Shown in pieces: positions 24,965-33,926 of a stretch of DNA of 64,000 nt. Both the position numbers and the translations under genes were made by a program. This DNA comes from Pectobacterium wasabiae CFBP 3304 (GTDB lineage: Bacteria > Pseudomonadota > Gammaproteobacteria > Enterobacterales > Enterobacteriaceae), in NCBI RefSeq assembly GCF_001742185.1, contig NZ_CP015750.1, forward strand, positions 124,001-188,000, given 5' to 3'. The notes under the pieces were generated by a model that was not told the origin of the DNA, ran no database searches, and saw only the letters and a list, made by a program, of their open reading frames with translations. Numbering within the stretch: position 1 is the stretch's first letter; each line of letters begins with the position of its first letter.

Positions 24965-26278
24965 TTAGTGCGCATGCTCTTCGGCATTAAGTTGAGGGAT
25001 AATTTGTTGTAGTGCCTGCATCAGGTTATTCGCCCAGAAGCGGCCATCGTTAGTCAAGCGCAGGCAGGTGGAATCGTCACAGGTTAACCCTGCCTGATGC
25101 CACTGACTCAGCAAAGGCTGAAGTTCACGGGCATGTTGGGTAAGCTGAGGCAGCTTGATGCGACCAACCTCAATGCCCGCCTGAAGCTGATGCTGCCACG
25201 GCCCAGTCGGGCTGGCTGGCGTCATCATCATGATCGGTTTTTGCCCCTGATCGATCTGCTGGTAATAGCGCTCCAGACTGCGCTCCATCATGTAGGCTTG
25301 CCCGTTTATATTGCCGCCCGCGCCGCTGCCCATGGCGAAGCAGTCCGCGCCTTGTTTAATCAGCAGGTTGTACAGATTGCGTTCACGCGTAGTGCGCGCC
25401 CAGTGGCTGTTGCTAAGCTGGTGCCAGCCCGCATCGGCCAAAAATGCTGCACCCGTCCGGTAAAAATCACGTCGGGCGACCACATCAGGCAGCGCAACAC
25501 GCTGGTTCTCTGCCGCTTTCGCCAGCGGTGTTGTCGGTAACAGGTTAAGCGCATACAGATCGACGCCGTCTAGCGGTAAATCGCTGACGATCGCCAGATC
25601 TTCGCGCCAGATTTCCGGCGTTTGTTCCGGCAAGCCGAACATCAGATCGCATACAACTGCGGCCCTGTCGCGCTCACACAACCGCTCAAGAAAGCGAATT
25701 GATTGCTGTTTATCCGAGGTGCGAGCCATACGCTGACGAATACGAGTATCAAACGTTTGAATCCCGATGGAGAAGCGGTTCGCTCCCGCATCCAGACAGG
25801 CATCGATCCGTTCATCGTCAAAATCCATCGCCCGCCCTTCTACTGTGATTTCACAGTCAGGTGCCAGCGGCAGAGAGGTGCGGATCGCACGAATGATTTG
25901 CGACAGCTCATCGGCCGCCAGTGCCGTTGGCGTACCACCGCCAAAATAAACCGCATGAATGGGCGCAGACTGATGCAGCGGACTCTCCGCTTCCATCGCC
26001 AATTCCTGTAATAGGTAACGGGTATAGGTCGCGGTGCTGTCATCACGCAGTTTATTTTGGTAAAAACCGCAGAACGTGCAGTGCGTAGCACAAAAAGGGA
26101 TGTGCAGGTAGAGCAGACGCTTACGTGCAGGCACTATCTGCTGTTTCAACGCCTGCCAACCGGCCGGAATTTGTTCTGGTGAAAGTGGCACATGGTTGCG
26201 CCAAGGCATTGCCATACGTCGGGCGCCAAAAGGCTGCTCACCGGGCTCGGCATAATACGGCGTCAAATCGATGTTCAT
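24965..26278 (-). CDS. chuW: Radical SAM haem-degrading enzyme ChuW/HutW (anaerobilin synthase)
   Basis: A 437-residue HemN-like radical SAM enzyme with the [4Fe-4S] ligands Cys63, Cys67 and Cys70 in HIPFCATHCTFCGFY, followed by the GGGTPTAL SAM-binding motif. ChuW opens the haem ring under anaerobic conditions by a radical methyl transfer, releasing iron and anaerobilin. First gene of the operon with hutX and chuY. ATG 26278 (MNIDLTPYY) is preferred over 26299 because of the G-rich site before it. It has no haem-biosynthesis partner nearby, which favours ChuW over HemN. Upstream lies a Fur-like sequence. Confidence 0.92.
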   Translation of the reverse strand: MNIDLTPYYAEPGEQPFGARRMAMPWRNHVPLSPEQIPAGWQALKQQIVPARKRLLYLHIPFCATHCTFCGFYQNKLRDDSTATYTRYLLQELAMEAESPLHQSAPIHAVYFGGGTPTALAADELSQIIRAIRTSLPLAPDCEITVEGRAMDFDDERIDACLDAGANRFSIGIQTFDTRIRQRMARTSDKQQSIRFLERLCERDRAAVVCDLMFGLPEQTPEIWREDLAIVSDLPLDGVDLYALNLLPTTPLAKAAENQRVALPDVVARRDFYRTGAAFLADAGWHQLSNSHWARTTRERNLYNLLIKQGADCFAMGSGAGGNINGQAYMMERSLERYYQQIDQGQKPIMMMTPASPTGPWQHQLQAGIEVGRIKLPQLTQHARELQPLLSQWHQAGLTCDDSTCLRLTNDGRFWANNLMQALQQIIPQLNAEEHAH

Positions 26279-26314
26279 TAACGGCCCCCAAATAATCAAT
26301 AAAATAAATTAAAT

Positions 26315-26331
26315 GATAATTATTTTTATTT
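26315..26331 (-). promoter_or_regulatory. Candidate Fur box upstream of chuW
   Basis: A/T-rich sequence with GATAATTATT followed by TTTATTT, about 40-50 bases before the chuW start. It matches one GATAAT unit well and the others loosely, so it is weaker than the box in front of the receptor gene. Confidence 0.4.
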
Positions 26332-26650
26332 AGCAACCAGCCCAACAGGCAGAAGGGAGAGCGATAATTTTTTTGGCGTCGTTTTCTCTTTAAATTAACC
26401 GATTTGCTTATTTTGTTTAAAATTCCCCAAGTCAATAAAGACAGTTATTTCTTATTATTTTCATAGCATTAATCCACTGCATCGTTTTTAAATGTTAAAT
26501 AAATGAAAACAAAAGCCACTACATTAAAGTTCGTTAATTTAACAACCAATGAAATATTGCAAGTCCTTATTTAATAACAAGTGAGATGACAGTCACATTT
26601 TTAGATATTCATTTAAATTTAATTATCGCCACTTACGCCCAAATGATAAC
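26332..26650. other. A+T-rich divergent promoter region of the haem locus
   Basis: About 320 bases between the two Fur-like sites, very rich in A and T, with no plausible gene (a 65-codon minus-strand frame at 26238-26435 overlaps chuW and has no support). It should contain both promoters. No further pattern is seen. Confidence 0.5.
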
Positions 26651-26669
26651 GTTAATGAGAATCATTAAC
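26651..26669 (+). promoter_or_regulatory. Fur box in front of the TonB-dependent receptor gene
   Basis: GTTAATGAGAATCATTAAC agrees with the 19-base Fur consensus at 16 positions and ends 17 bases before the receptor ATG. Iron-repressed expression of the receptor and hmuT follows. Confidence 0.85.
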
Positions 26670-26686
26670 CTTTCAGAGAAGAAGCC

Positions 26687-28870
26687 ATGAATAAAAAGGC
26701 CACACGCTGGGCACTCTTTATGCTGCCTGCTATTTATAGCGGTGCAATTAATGCAGCCACAAACGATTTATCCACAACACATTCATCCACAAGCCATTCA
26801 ACGACAAACAGTGATGAAATAACCGTTATTAGCGCAGGGAGAACGGAACAGAATTTATGGGAAAGCCCCGTCACTATGCAGGTTGTCGATAATGAAAAGC
26901 TGAGTAAATATACCAGCGATTCTATTGCCGAAGCGCTACGTGATATTCCCGGCGTCGATATTACCGATACCGCATTGGCAGGTCGTAAACAAATACGTAT
27001 TCGCGGTGAAGAAGCCTCACGCGTATTGGTGTTAATTGACGGACAGGAAGTCACTTATCAACGTGCCGGGCCCAATTACAGTCTCGGATTATTAATTGAT
27101 CCTTCTTATATCGAGCGCATCGAGGTGGTAAAAGGCCCGCACTCGGTATTATATGGTTCACAGGCTATCGGCGGCGTCATTAACTTTATTACCCGCAAAG
27201 GCGGAGACAAGCCGCTGAGTGGCAAAATCAAAGCCGTTTACGACAGCGCCACCGCAGGCTGGCAGGAATCCGGCTTAGCCTACGGGTCCATCGGTAACTT
27301 TGACTACCGCCTCAGCGGCAGCTATAGCGACCAAGGCAACCGCAGCACGCCGGATGGTCGTCTGCCGGATACCCATTTTCGTAACAGCGGCCAGTCAGCT
27401 TGGCTCGGCTATCGCCTGGGCGATCATAAGTTCGGCCTGTCGCTGGATAGCTTCAAACTCAGTACGCAGACCTATACCGATTCGGATGAATACGACAGTT
27501 TTAGCGTGCGAATTCCTGAACTGGAAAGAAAGAAGGTCGGCCTGTTTTATGACTGGCAGCTCGGCGGCAAGGTGCTGAAAAACCTGCATCTGGACGCCTA
27601 CCAGCAAAATATTAAGCGCGAATTCCGTAACGATTTGTCGCAGAGCGGTAACCCGCTGCGTTATAACGGCATGTCGCTTTATCAGGGCAAAATGGCGATG
27701 AGTACAGGAACCGACGACAAGCAGACCAGTCGAGGGTTGACCTTACAGGCAGATATCACACCATTAGCCGATCATACGCTGATTGCCGGGGGACAGTGGC
27801 TCTCCGATGTGGTGAAGCAAAACGCCTTCTCCGATGTTCATGCAGACGGTTTTCTCTCTCCTGTCGCACCTTTCCCTATCTCGGTTAACCCTAGTTCGGT
27901 ATCCAACAACCACTGGCGGCAGAATAGCTGGGCACTGTTCGCACAGGATGCATGGAAAATAACGCCGGACTGGACGTGGACGCTAGGCGCTCGTCAGTAT
28001 TGGGTTGAGTCGCTCTCATACGGCGGACAAAAGACCGGCACAATAAGAATGAACGGTATGGTGATGCCGAACAACAGCACGTTCGCCACCAAGAAGGAAA
28101 ATGACAGTACCTTAGTCACCGCCAGCAGTCTGCGCTATTCCGGTTTCGACAATATCCAACTGCGCGCCTCCTTTGCGCAAGGTTATGTCTACCCTACCCT
28201 AACGCATAAATTTTACGACACGGCAGCGGGCGGGAATACCACTTATGGTAACGCCGGTCTACAAGCAGAAACGTCGGATAATTATGAAGTCGGCATGCGC
28301 TATAAAGATGAGAGCTGGCTGCTGGATAGCGCCGTTTACCATTCACGCGCTAAAGATTACATCACCACGCTTAACTGCGCCGGTAACGCCATCTGTTCCG
28401 GCAGTACGGCTGAAGGTAGCCGTTACTACGCTAACGCCAACCGTGCGACCACATACGGGATGGAAATGTATGCGGAATACCTCGGCTGGACGCTGTCTCC
28501 TTACGTTAACGGCAACATCATCCGCCGTGAGCTGGAACTGCCGACTCGCAGCACCTATCGCACCGGTGAACCCACCTTTACTGGCAAAATAGGACTCAAA
28601 AACATCACGTTATTCGAGCGCATGGAGCTGGAATCAGATCTCTACTTCCGAGCAGCCTCACGTGCGAAGGATGAAACGGCAGATACCGCCGTTCAGCATA
28701 GCGGCTGGGCAACGGCCAATCTGGAATTCACCAGCACTTTCGGCAACGAGAATCAGTATCAAGTCACGCTGGCATTGAACAACCTGCTGGATAAACGCTA
28801 CACCACCGCGCACGAAAGTATTCCGGCATCCGGTTTCAGCACCGCGATTGGCGCAGCGTTCTCATTCTGA
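26687..28870 (+). CDS. TonB-dependent outer-membrane receptor, probably for haem
   Basis: A 727-residue outer-membrane transporter with a signal peptide (to about residue 23, INA-A), a Ser/Thr-rich linker, a TonB box (DEITVIS, about 43-49), a plug domain (ALRDIPGVDITDTA, RGEEASRVLVLIDGQEV, ERIEVVKGPHSVLYGSQAIGGVIN) and a 22-strand type barrel ending in Phe (GAAFSF). Haem as substrate is inferred from the divergent chuW operon and the hmuT gene 5 bases downstream. However, the FRAP and NPNL boxes of classical haem receptors read YVYP (in QGYVYPTLTHKFY) and NAGL here, so another iron ligand or a distinct receptor subfamily cannot be excluded. The Fur box directly upstream shows iron regulation. 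Confidence 0.85.
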   Translation: MNKKATRWALFMLPAIYSGAINAATNDLSTTHSSTSHSTTNSDEITVISAGRTEQNLWESPVTMQVVDNEKLSKYTSDSIAEALRDIPGVDITDTALAGRKQIRIRGEEASRVLVLIDGQEVTYQRAGPNYSLGLLIDPSYIERIEVVKGPHSVLYGSQAIGGVINFITRKGGDKPLSGKIKAVYDSATAGWQESGLAYGSIGNFDYRLSGSYSDQGNRSTPDGRLPDTHFRNSGQSAWLGYRLGDHKFGLSLDSFKLSTQTYTDSDEYDSFSVRIPELERKKVGLFYDWQLGGKVLKNLHLDAYQQNIKREFRNDLSQSGNPLRYNGMSLYQGKMAMSTGTDDKQTSRGLTLQADITPLADHTLIAGGQWLSDVVKQNAFSDVHADGFLSPVAPFPISVNPSSVSNNHWRQNSWALFAQDAWKITPDWTWTLGARQYWVESLSYGGQKTGTIRMNGMVMPNNSTFATKKENDSTLVTASSLRYSGFDNIQLRASFAQGYVYPTLTHKFYDTAAGGNTTYGNAGLQAETSDNYEVGMRYKDESWLLDSAVYHSRAKDYITTLNCAGNAICSGSTAEGSRYYANANRATTYGMEMYAEYLGWTLSPYVNGNIIRRELELPTRSTYRTGEPTFTGKIGLKNITLFERMELESDLYFRAASRAKDETADTAVQHSGWATANLEFTSTFGNENQYQVTLALNNLLDKRYTTAHESIPASGFSTAIGAAFSF

Positions 28871-28875
28871 GATTC

Positions 28876-29703
28876 ATGATGATGAAGGCGATAATCGCGT
28901 TAATGCTCTTTGGGCTGTCTTCCTTCACCTGCGCGACCACGCCGCGCGTGGTGATTGCTGGCGGCTCACTGGTAGAAATTGTTTATGCACTCGGCGCAGG
29001 CAATACGGTGGTGGGCATCGATCAAACCACCACCTATCCGCCAGAGACGTCAACACTGCCACAAATCAGCAACTGGCAGCAGTTAACGAGCGAAGGTATT
29101 TTGTCGCTCCACCCAACGTTGTTGATGACCTGGCAGGATGCCAACCCACCGCAGGTGCTTAATCAGCTTGAGCAGTCTGGTGTAACGGTGGCACGTTTTA
29201 CCCGCACGCCCAGTACGCCAGCGCAGTTGCTTAGCAATATTCGGCAAGCGGGTGTATTGCTCAATCGCGCTGATGCCGCCGAGAAGTTGGCCACTCGTCT
29301 CTCTCAGCAGTTGAATGCCGTAGCAGAGCGACTGACAACGCAGAAGAATCACGTCAACGTCGTGTTTCTGCTGAGTGTCGGCGGCGGCGCGGCGCAGGTT
29401 GCGGGGAAAAATACCGTCGTAGATAGCCTGATCACACTGGCGGGTGGTAAGAATGTCGCCACGCATAGTCAGTACCGAACTTACGGCGGTGAGGCGATGA
29501 TTGCGGCGAATCCTGACGTGATTGTAGTGACCACGCAAAATATCGCAAACGGTGTGGAAGCGCTGGAGGTAATACCGGGGATAGTGCAAACCGCAGCTTG
29601 GAAAAATCAACGCATTATCGCGCTCGATCAGGCAATTTTGCTGGGAATGGGGCCGCGCGTTGCCGAGGCGGTCGAAGCATTAAACCGCGGATTTTATCCT
29701 TAA
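28876..29703 (+). CDS. hmuT: Haem ABC transporter substrate-binding protein HmuT
   Basis: A 275-residue periplasmic binding protein of the HmuT/BtuF cluster with a signal peptide (cleavage near SFTCA-TT). It has the typical start RVVIAGGSLVEIVYALGAG and the Tyr-containing block SQYRTYGGEAMIAANPDVI. It carries haem from the receptor to an inner-membrane permease. It begins 5 bases after the receptor gene and is co-transcribed with it. The permease and ATPase genes (hmuU, hmuV) that normally follow are absent; an ERIC element begins 17 bases after the stop. Confidence 0.92.
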   Translation: MMMKAIIALMLFGLSSFTCATTPRVVIAGGSLVEIVYALGAGNTVVGIDQTTTYPPETSTLPQISNWQQLTSEGILSLHPTLLMTWQDANPPQVLNQLEQSGVTVARFTRTPSTPAQLLSNIRQAGVLLNRADAAEKLATRLSQQLNAVAERLTTQKNHVNVVFLLSVGGGAAQVAGKNTVVDSLITLAGGKNVATHSQYRTYGGEAMIAANPDVIVVTTQNIANGVEALEVIPGIVQTAAWKNQRIIALDQAILLGMGPRVAEAVEALNRGFYP

Positions 29704-29719
29704 CAAAACGAAAACATCC

Positions 29720-29834
29720 CCTAAATAATTCGAGTTGCAGGAAGGCAGCGACACAGTGAATCCTCAGGAGCTTACACCAGTAAGTGACTGAGGCGAGTAT
29801 TGCCAACGCACATGCAGCTTGAAGTATGACGGGG
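29720..29834 (+). repeat. ERIC element (enterobacterial repetitive intergenic consensus)
   Basis: About 115 bases with both diagnostic cores, GTGAATCCTCAGGAGCTTAC and AGTAAGTGACTGAGGCGAGT, and the end sequences ATTCGAGTTGCAG and GCAGCTTGAAGTATGACGGG. It separates hmuT from the terminator of ybiT. Confidence 0.93.
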
Positions 29835-29839
29835 ATTAA

Positions 29840-29859
29840 CGGCCTCAATAATGAGGCCG
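29840..29859 (-). terminator. Hairpin terminator of ybiT
   Basis: Perfect 8-base stem CGGCCTCA/TGAGGCCG around ATAA, 11 bases past the ybiT stop; on the minus strand it is followed by TTAATC. Probably serves both convergent units. Confidence 0.6.
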
Positions 29860-29869
29860 TATCACACGC

Positions 29870-31462
29870 TTACTGAATACCCTGACTACGCAGGTAATCT
29901 TCATAGTTACCGGTGAAATCGTTCACTTTATTTGGCGTCATTTCCAAAATACGGGTTGCCAACGAGCTAACAAATTCACGGTCATGAGAAACGAACAGCA
30001 GCGTCCCTTCATACATTTCCAGCGCCATGTTCAGCGATTCAATAGATTCCATATCAAGGTGGTTGGTTGGTTCATCCATTACCAGAATATTCGGACGCTG
30101 CATCATCAGTTTACCGAACAGCATGCGACCTTTTTCACCACCGGATAACACCTTCACTTTCTTCTTGATATCATCTTGACTGAACAGCAAACGACCAAGT
30201 ACGCTGCGCACCGCCTGTTCGTCGTCTTTTTCCTGTTTCCACTGGCTCATCCAGTCAAACACCGTCAGCGTCTCATCGAATTCGTATTCGTGATCCTGCG
30301 CGTAGTAGCCAATTTTGGCATTCTCTGACCACTTCACCGTACCGCTATCCGGCTCGAAATCACCGACCAGCGTTTTCAACAGCGTCGATTTACCAATACC
30401 GTTAGGACCCAAAATGGCGACTTTTTCACCCACTTCGATCATAAGACCCAGCTTGCTAAACAGCAGGCCGTTATCAAAACCTTTACTCAACGCTTCCACT
30501 TCCAGCGCATTACGGAACAGTTTCTTATCCTGATCAAAACGGATAAACGGGTTTTGACGGCTGGAGGCTTTCACTTCATCCAGTTGGATTTTATCGATCT
30601 GGCGCGCGCGCGATGTCGCCTGCTTGGATTTAGAGGCGTTGGCGCTAAAACGACTGACGAACGATTGCAGTTCAGAAATCTGTGCTTTCTTCTTCGCGTT
30701 ATCAGACAGTAAACGCTCACGCGCCTGCGTCGCGGCCGTCATGTATTCATCATAGTTGCCCGGATAAACACGCAGTTCACCGTAGTCCAGATCCGCCATG
30801 TGCGTACAGACCATATTCAGAAAGTGACGGTCATGCGAGATGATGATCATGGTGCTGTTACGCTCGTTAAGCACCTGCTCCAACCAGCGGATAGTATCGA
30901 TATCCAGGTTGTTGGTCGGTTCGTCGAGCAGCAGGATATCGGGATCGGCAAACAGTGCCTGCGCCAACAGAACACGCAGCTTCCAGCCGGGAGCAATTTC
31001 ACTCATCAAGCCATAGTGCTGCTCAACAGGGATCCCCACGCCCAGCAACAGTTCACCCGCGCGTGATTCTGCGCTGTAGCCATCCATCTCACCGTATTCT
31101 ACTTCCAGATCGGCCACTTTATAGCCGTCGGCTTCGCTCATTTCAGCCAATGAGTAGATACGGTCGCGCTCTTCTTTTACCGCCCATAGCTCGCCATGCC
31201 CCATGATGACGGTATCCAGCACGCTATATTTTTCAAACGCGAACTGATCCTGACGCAGTTTACCCAGACGTTCATTAGGATCGAGGAAGACGTTACCACC
31301 GCTCGGCACCAGATCGCCGCCGAGGATCTTCATAAAGGTGGATTTGCCGCAGCCATTGGCGCCAATCAAACCGTAACGGTTGCCGCCGCCAAATTTAACG
31401 GAAATGTTTTCAAACAACGGCTTGCTGCCGAACTGCATGGTAATATTGTTGGTACTTAACAC
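29870..31462 (-). CDS. ybiT: ABC-F family ATPase YbiT (translation factor type)
   Basis: A soluble protein of 530 residues with two ABC ATPase domains and no membrane part. Walker A motifs are GANGCGKST in the first domain and GPNGIGKST in the second. Each has a signature ([20 protein letters not shown]) and Walker B ([20 protein letters not shown]). The P-site-tRNA interaction motif linker lies between ([25 protein letters not shown], then a basic helix). ABC-F proteins act on stalled ribosomes. I place the start at GTG 31462 because it aligns with the E. coli protein ([16 protein letters not shown]); the frame stays open for 117 more codons to 31813 without homology. The ribosome-binding site before this GTG is poor. 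Confidence 0.92.
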   Translation of the reverse strand: MLSTNNITMQFGSKPLFENISVKFGGGNRYGLIGANGCGKSTFMKILGGDLVPSGGNVFLDPNERLGKLRQDQFAFEKYSVLDTVIMGHGELWAVKEERDRIYSLAEMSEADGYKVADLEVEYGEMDGYSAESRAGELLLGVGIPVEQHYGLMSEIAPGWKLRVLLAQALFADPDILLLDEPTNNLDIDTIRWLEQVLNERNSTMIIISHDRHFLNMVCTHMADLDYGELRVYPGNYDEYMTAATQARERLLSDNAKKKAQISELQSFVSRFSANASKSKQATSRARQIDKIQLDEVKASSRQNPFIRFDQDKKLFRNALEVEALSKGFDNGLLFSKLGLMIEVGEKVAILGPNGIGKSTLLKTLVGDFEPDSGTVKWSENAKIGYYAQDHEYEFDETLTVFDWMSQWKQEKDDEQAVRSVLGRLLFSQDDIKKKVKVLSGGEKGRMLFGKLMMQRPNILVMDEPTNHLDMESIESLNMALEMYEGTLLFVSHDREFVSSLATRILEMTPNKVNDFTGNYEDYLRSQGIQ

Positions 31463-31579
31463 AGCACTTATACTCGAGTCGGAATGTGATTTGGCGCGCA
31501 TTATGCCATAAGCGCGCGCCAGGATCGCGGTTAGTTTTGAGTAATATTTAAGCGATAGCGCATACAGGAGAGAAATGCG

Positions 31580-32476
31580 ATGCCTATAGTACGTCGTTTC
31601 AAACAGGTCGACGTTTTCACCCAGCAGCCTTTCAAAGGCAATCCGCTTGCCGTGGTTATGGAGGCGAGTGGGTTGACCGATGCGCAGATGCAGGATATCG
31701 CGCGTTGGACAAACCTGTCGGAAACCACGTTTGTCCTGCCTGCTACCGATCCCGTTGCGGATTATCATGTCCGTATTTTTACGCCAGAAGCGGAGATGCC
31801 CTTTGCCGGACACCCCACGCTAGGCACGGCACATGCCCTGCTGGAAGACGGATTACGTCCTAAATCCCCGGGCCAGTTGGTGCAACAGTGCGGTATTGGC
31901 TTAGTGCCAATCAACATCGGTGATGACAAGAGTCTGGCGTTTCACGCACCGCAGGCTACCATCGTGCCGTTTGATGATGAACACACGCCGCTGCTGGAAA
32001 AAGCGCTGGGCATAACCGGTCTTGGTAGTGCTCACATCGATAAGCGCTATCCGCCTACCGCCGTACATATGGGCATTCGCTGGCTGGTGGTTCGTGTAGA
32101 CAGCGCGGACACCTGTCTGAGCATTATACCGGATGCAGACGCGCTCACCGCCGTGCAGAGCCTCAGCCAGACCAATGGCATTGCTATCTACGGCCCACAC
32201 GATGACGCGACGCCGGCCGATTATGAAGTCCGCACGTTCTACATTGAATGCGGCTACCTTAAAGAAGATCCTGTCACTGGCAGCGCCAATGCCTGTCTGG
32301 CAGCACTGCTTCGCCAGCAGCATTCCACGAATAATGTTACCGCGCCACTCAGTTATCTTGCACGACAAGGGACGATGCTGCACTGCGATGGTCGTATTAC
32401 CGTGACTTACCTGGACGATGAACCTTGGATCGGCGGACACAGTGTCACAATCATTGACGGTACGTTGCTACGTTAA
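31580..32476 (+). CDS. PhzF family isomerase/epimerase-like protein
   Basis: A 298-residue two-domain protein of the PhzF/YddE fold (diaminopimelate epimerase-like). The catalytic Glu is present (Glu48 in WTNLSETTF), as are the family motifs [25 protein letters not shown] and [12 protein letters not shown]. PhzF itself isomerises a phenazine precursor, but no phenazine genes are nearby, and most relatives have unknown substrates. AGGAG lies 9 bases before the ATG. It is divergent from ybiT and is followed 19 bases later by a GNAT gene, so the two probably form an operon. Confidence 0.9.
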   Translation: MPIVRRFKQVDVFTQQPFKGNPLAVVMEASGLTDAQMQDIARWTNLSETTFVLPATDPVADYHVRIFTPEAEMPFAGHPTLGTAHALLEDGLRPKSPGQLVQQCGIGLVPINIGDDKSLAFHAPQATIVPFDDEHTPLLEKALGITGLGSAHIDKRYPPTAVHMGIRWLVVRVDSADTCLSIIPDADALTAVQSLSQTNGIAIYGPHDDATPADYEVRTFYIECGYLKEDPVTGSANACLAALLRQQHSTNNVTAPLSYLARQGTMLHCDGRITVTYLDDEPWIGGHSVTIIDGTLLR

Positions 32477-32495
32477 AAAATAAGGAATCTCGCTT

Positions 32496-33041
32496 ATGGA
32501 AGCGCTATTTGCAGATAAATTGTATGAACTACGCCATCAGCCCCACTTGCGCCTAACGGTACAGGAAGAGAACGACGCCGATGTGCTCTTTACTCTAATT
32601 CAGCAAGAAAAGCCACGCCTGCGGCGAACGTTACCTTGGCCGGATTCCGTCAAGAGCGTCGATGACACACGTGAAACCATTCGCGGTAATAGACAGGAAT
32701 TCTTCGCCAAAACGGCCGCCGTGTACGTCATTCGCTGGGATGACACGCTGGCTGGCATCGTTTCCTTCAACACGATTCAGGATAAAGAAGGCGTCATCGG
32801 CTATTGGATCGCCGAAGAATTCGAAGGGAAAGGCATTGTTTCTCAGGCCGTCAGTACGCTGATAGCAGCGTATACCGATGCAAACCTCATTGAGCGCTGC
32901 GTCATCAAAGCCTCAACGGCTAACATACGTAGTAATGCCGTCGCCCAACGGCTTGGTTTCCGTTTTCATCACACGGCAAAAAATGCCGAGCAGATTGGCG
33001 AGCAGTGGTTCGATCACAATATTTATCACTATCCCGCCTGA
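32496..33041 (+). CDS. GNAT acetyltransferase, RimL/YdaF-like
   Basis: A 181-residue N-acetyltransferase of the RimJ/RimL group. The start ELRHQPHLRLTVQEENDADVLFTLI, the GYWIAEEFEGKGIVSQAV acetyl-CoA binding segment and the SNAVAQRLGFRFHHTAKNAEQI end are typical of ribosomal-protein Ser/Ala acetyltransferase-like enzymes. The substrate cannot be told from sequence. Shine-Dalgarno AAGGA at 9 bases. Second gene of the unit with the phzF-like gene. Confidence 0.88.
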   Translation: MEALFADKLYELRHQPHLRLTVQEENDADVLFTLIQQEKPRLRRTLPWPDSVKSVDDTRETIRGNRQEFFAKTAAVYVIRWDDTLAGIVSFNTIQDKEGVIGYWIAEEFEGKGIVSQAVSTLIAAYTDANLIERCVIKASTANIRSNAVAQRLGFRFHHTAKNAEQIGEQWFDHNIYHYPA

Positions 33042-33142
33042 CGCGCCCCACGGATTATATTCCCTCACCTGATTCGCTGCTCTATCGGGCGCGCATCAGG
33101 TCCTTTTCGCACAACGGTACAGGCCATTTGCCCACTCGTTAT

Positions 33143-33168
33143 ATTTTTGTGACTAACATCACAAAAAT
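33143..33168. promoter_or_regulatory. CRP site 1 (perfect 10+10 palindrome)
   Basis: ATTTTTGTGA-CTAACA-TCACAAAAAT: both arms are exact reverse complements and contain the full TGTGA/TCACA consensus with the correct 6-base spacer. It lies about 95 bases before the start of the 32-codon ORF. Confidence 0.85.
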
Positions 33169-33204
33169 GTTGAAATCCAATTTCATCTCCGCTACCATTA
33201 AAAA

Positions 33205-33220
33205 CGTGATGAACATCACA
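33205..33220. promoter_or_regulatory. CRP site 2
   Basis: CGTGA-TGAACA-TCACA, with GTGA/TCAC half sites at correct spacing, centred 57 bases from site 1. A plausible promoter lies between them (TTGAAA at 33170-33175, 17 bases, TACCAT at 33193-33198), so site 2 would fall at the transcription start and could repress. Confidence 0.65.
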
Positions 33221-33249
33221 TTTAATTAACCCGTAAGAGGAGTCTGAAA

Positions 33250-33348
33250 ATGACTATGTTTCGTAAAATCAGCAAATTCTTCAAAAGAGTGGGAGATGTT
33301 TATGTCAGCTATTGTGAACGTATTGGATCAATCATCAGCCCATTCTGA
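33250..33348 (+). CDS. Small protein of 32 residues, unrecognised, in a CRP-controlled unit
   Basis: An ORF too short for usual gene finders but well equipped: AGGAG 8 bases before ATG 33250, two CRP palindromes upstream and a strong rho-independent terminator 22 bases after the stop. The product begins MTMFRKISKFFKRV and ends SIISPF. The first 14 residues would form a basic, amphipathic helix; the rest is mildly hydrophobic with one Cys. That suggests a peripheral membrane peptide, comparable in size and regulation to E. coli AzuC, but I see no convincing sequence similarity. The whole transcript (about 150-200 nt) might instead, or also, act as a regulatory RNA. Confidence 0.6.
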   Translation: MTMFRKISKFFKRVGDVYVSYCERIGSIISPF

Positions 33349-33370
33349 TTGTGATGTAAACAATCTCTAA
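33302..33370 (+). CDS. Overlapping 22-codon ORF in another frame of the same transcript
   Basis: ATG 33302 is preceded by GGGAG at a spacing of about 7 and the frame runs to TAA at 33370, the base where the terminator stem starts. It overlaps the 32-codon ORF in a different frame. The product (MSAIVNVLDQSSAHSDCDV-) has no recognised features. It could be real and coupled, or accidental. Confidence 0.25.
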   Translation: MSAIVNVLDQSSAHSDCDVNNL

Positions 33371-33402
33371 AGCCGCCTTCTATCAGGCGGCTTTTGTTTT
33401 TC
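33370..33402 (+). terminator. Strong rho-independent terminator of the small CRP-controlled unit
   Basis: 8-base stem AAGCCGCC/GGCGGCTT with loop TTCTATCA, followed by TTTTGTTTTT. Textbook form, and its presence shows that a short transcript ends here. Confidence 0.92.
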
Positions 33403-33925
33403 CTTTTAGCCTCTCTTTTATCCTCTTCTCACTGTAACGCAAATTCAAATCTGCTCATTCTAGCAACATCATAACCGCTGGCTGACACATCAACCGATAC
33501 CATCAAGTGTTACGGTTTTAATGTACAAAAAAACTAACGTTACATTCCGTTAACAAAAAGCAAAAAAATAATAAGCATCAAAAAATGCTATCAAAGTTGA
33601 TTAATTAGGTTAAGAAATTGAGGGTAATTGATTTATTTACGTGACAATAGTCGCATAAATACAGATTACCCTCTAAAAAACTTTATCTCAGAATGAATTT
33701 ATGCATAACTTAAAAACAAGTAACGCAACTGAACAATTAATAATTACAAGTAAATTTACTGATACAGTGCAAACTGAGCGCTTACAGAAAATACAGCCCA
33801 CGGATTAGAGTGAGGCTATATAGTGACTACGCCTACGCACCTATTTACCGTAGCTGAATCTGATACCTAAAATATATCGAGGTGGCAGCAACCGGACACA
33901 TTAATACACAACCCCACAACTTATC
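33403..33925. other. A+T-rich intergenic stretch
   Basis: About 520 bases without a plausible gene, visibly poorer in G+C than the left half of the window. Includes runs such as AAAAAGCAAAAAAATAATAAGC. It marks the left edge of the A+T-rich glycosyltransferase cluster and may be a junction of transferred DNA. No transposase, tRNA or att-like repeat is seen. Confidence 0.45.
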
Positions 33926-33926
33926 C

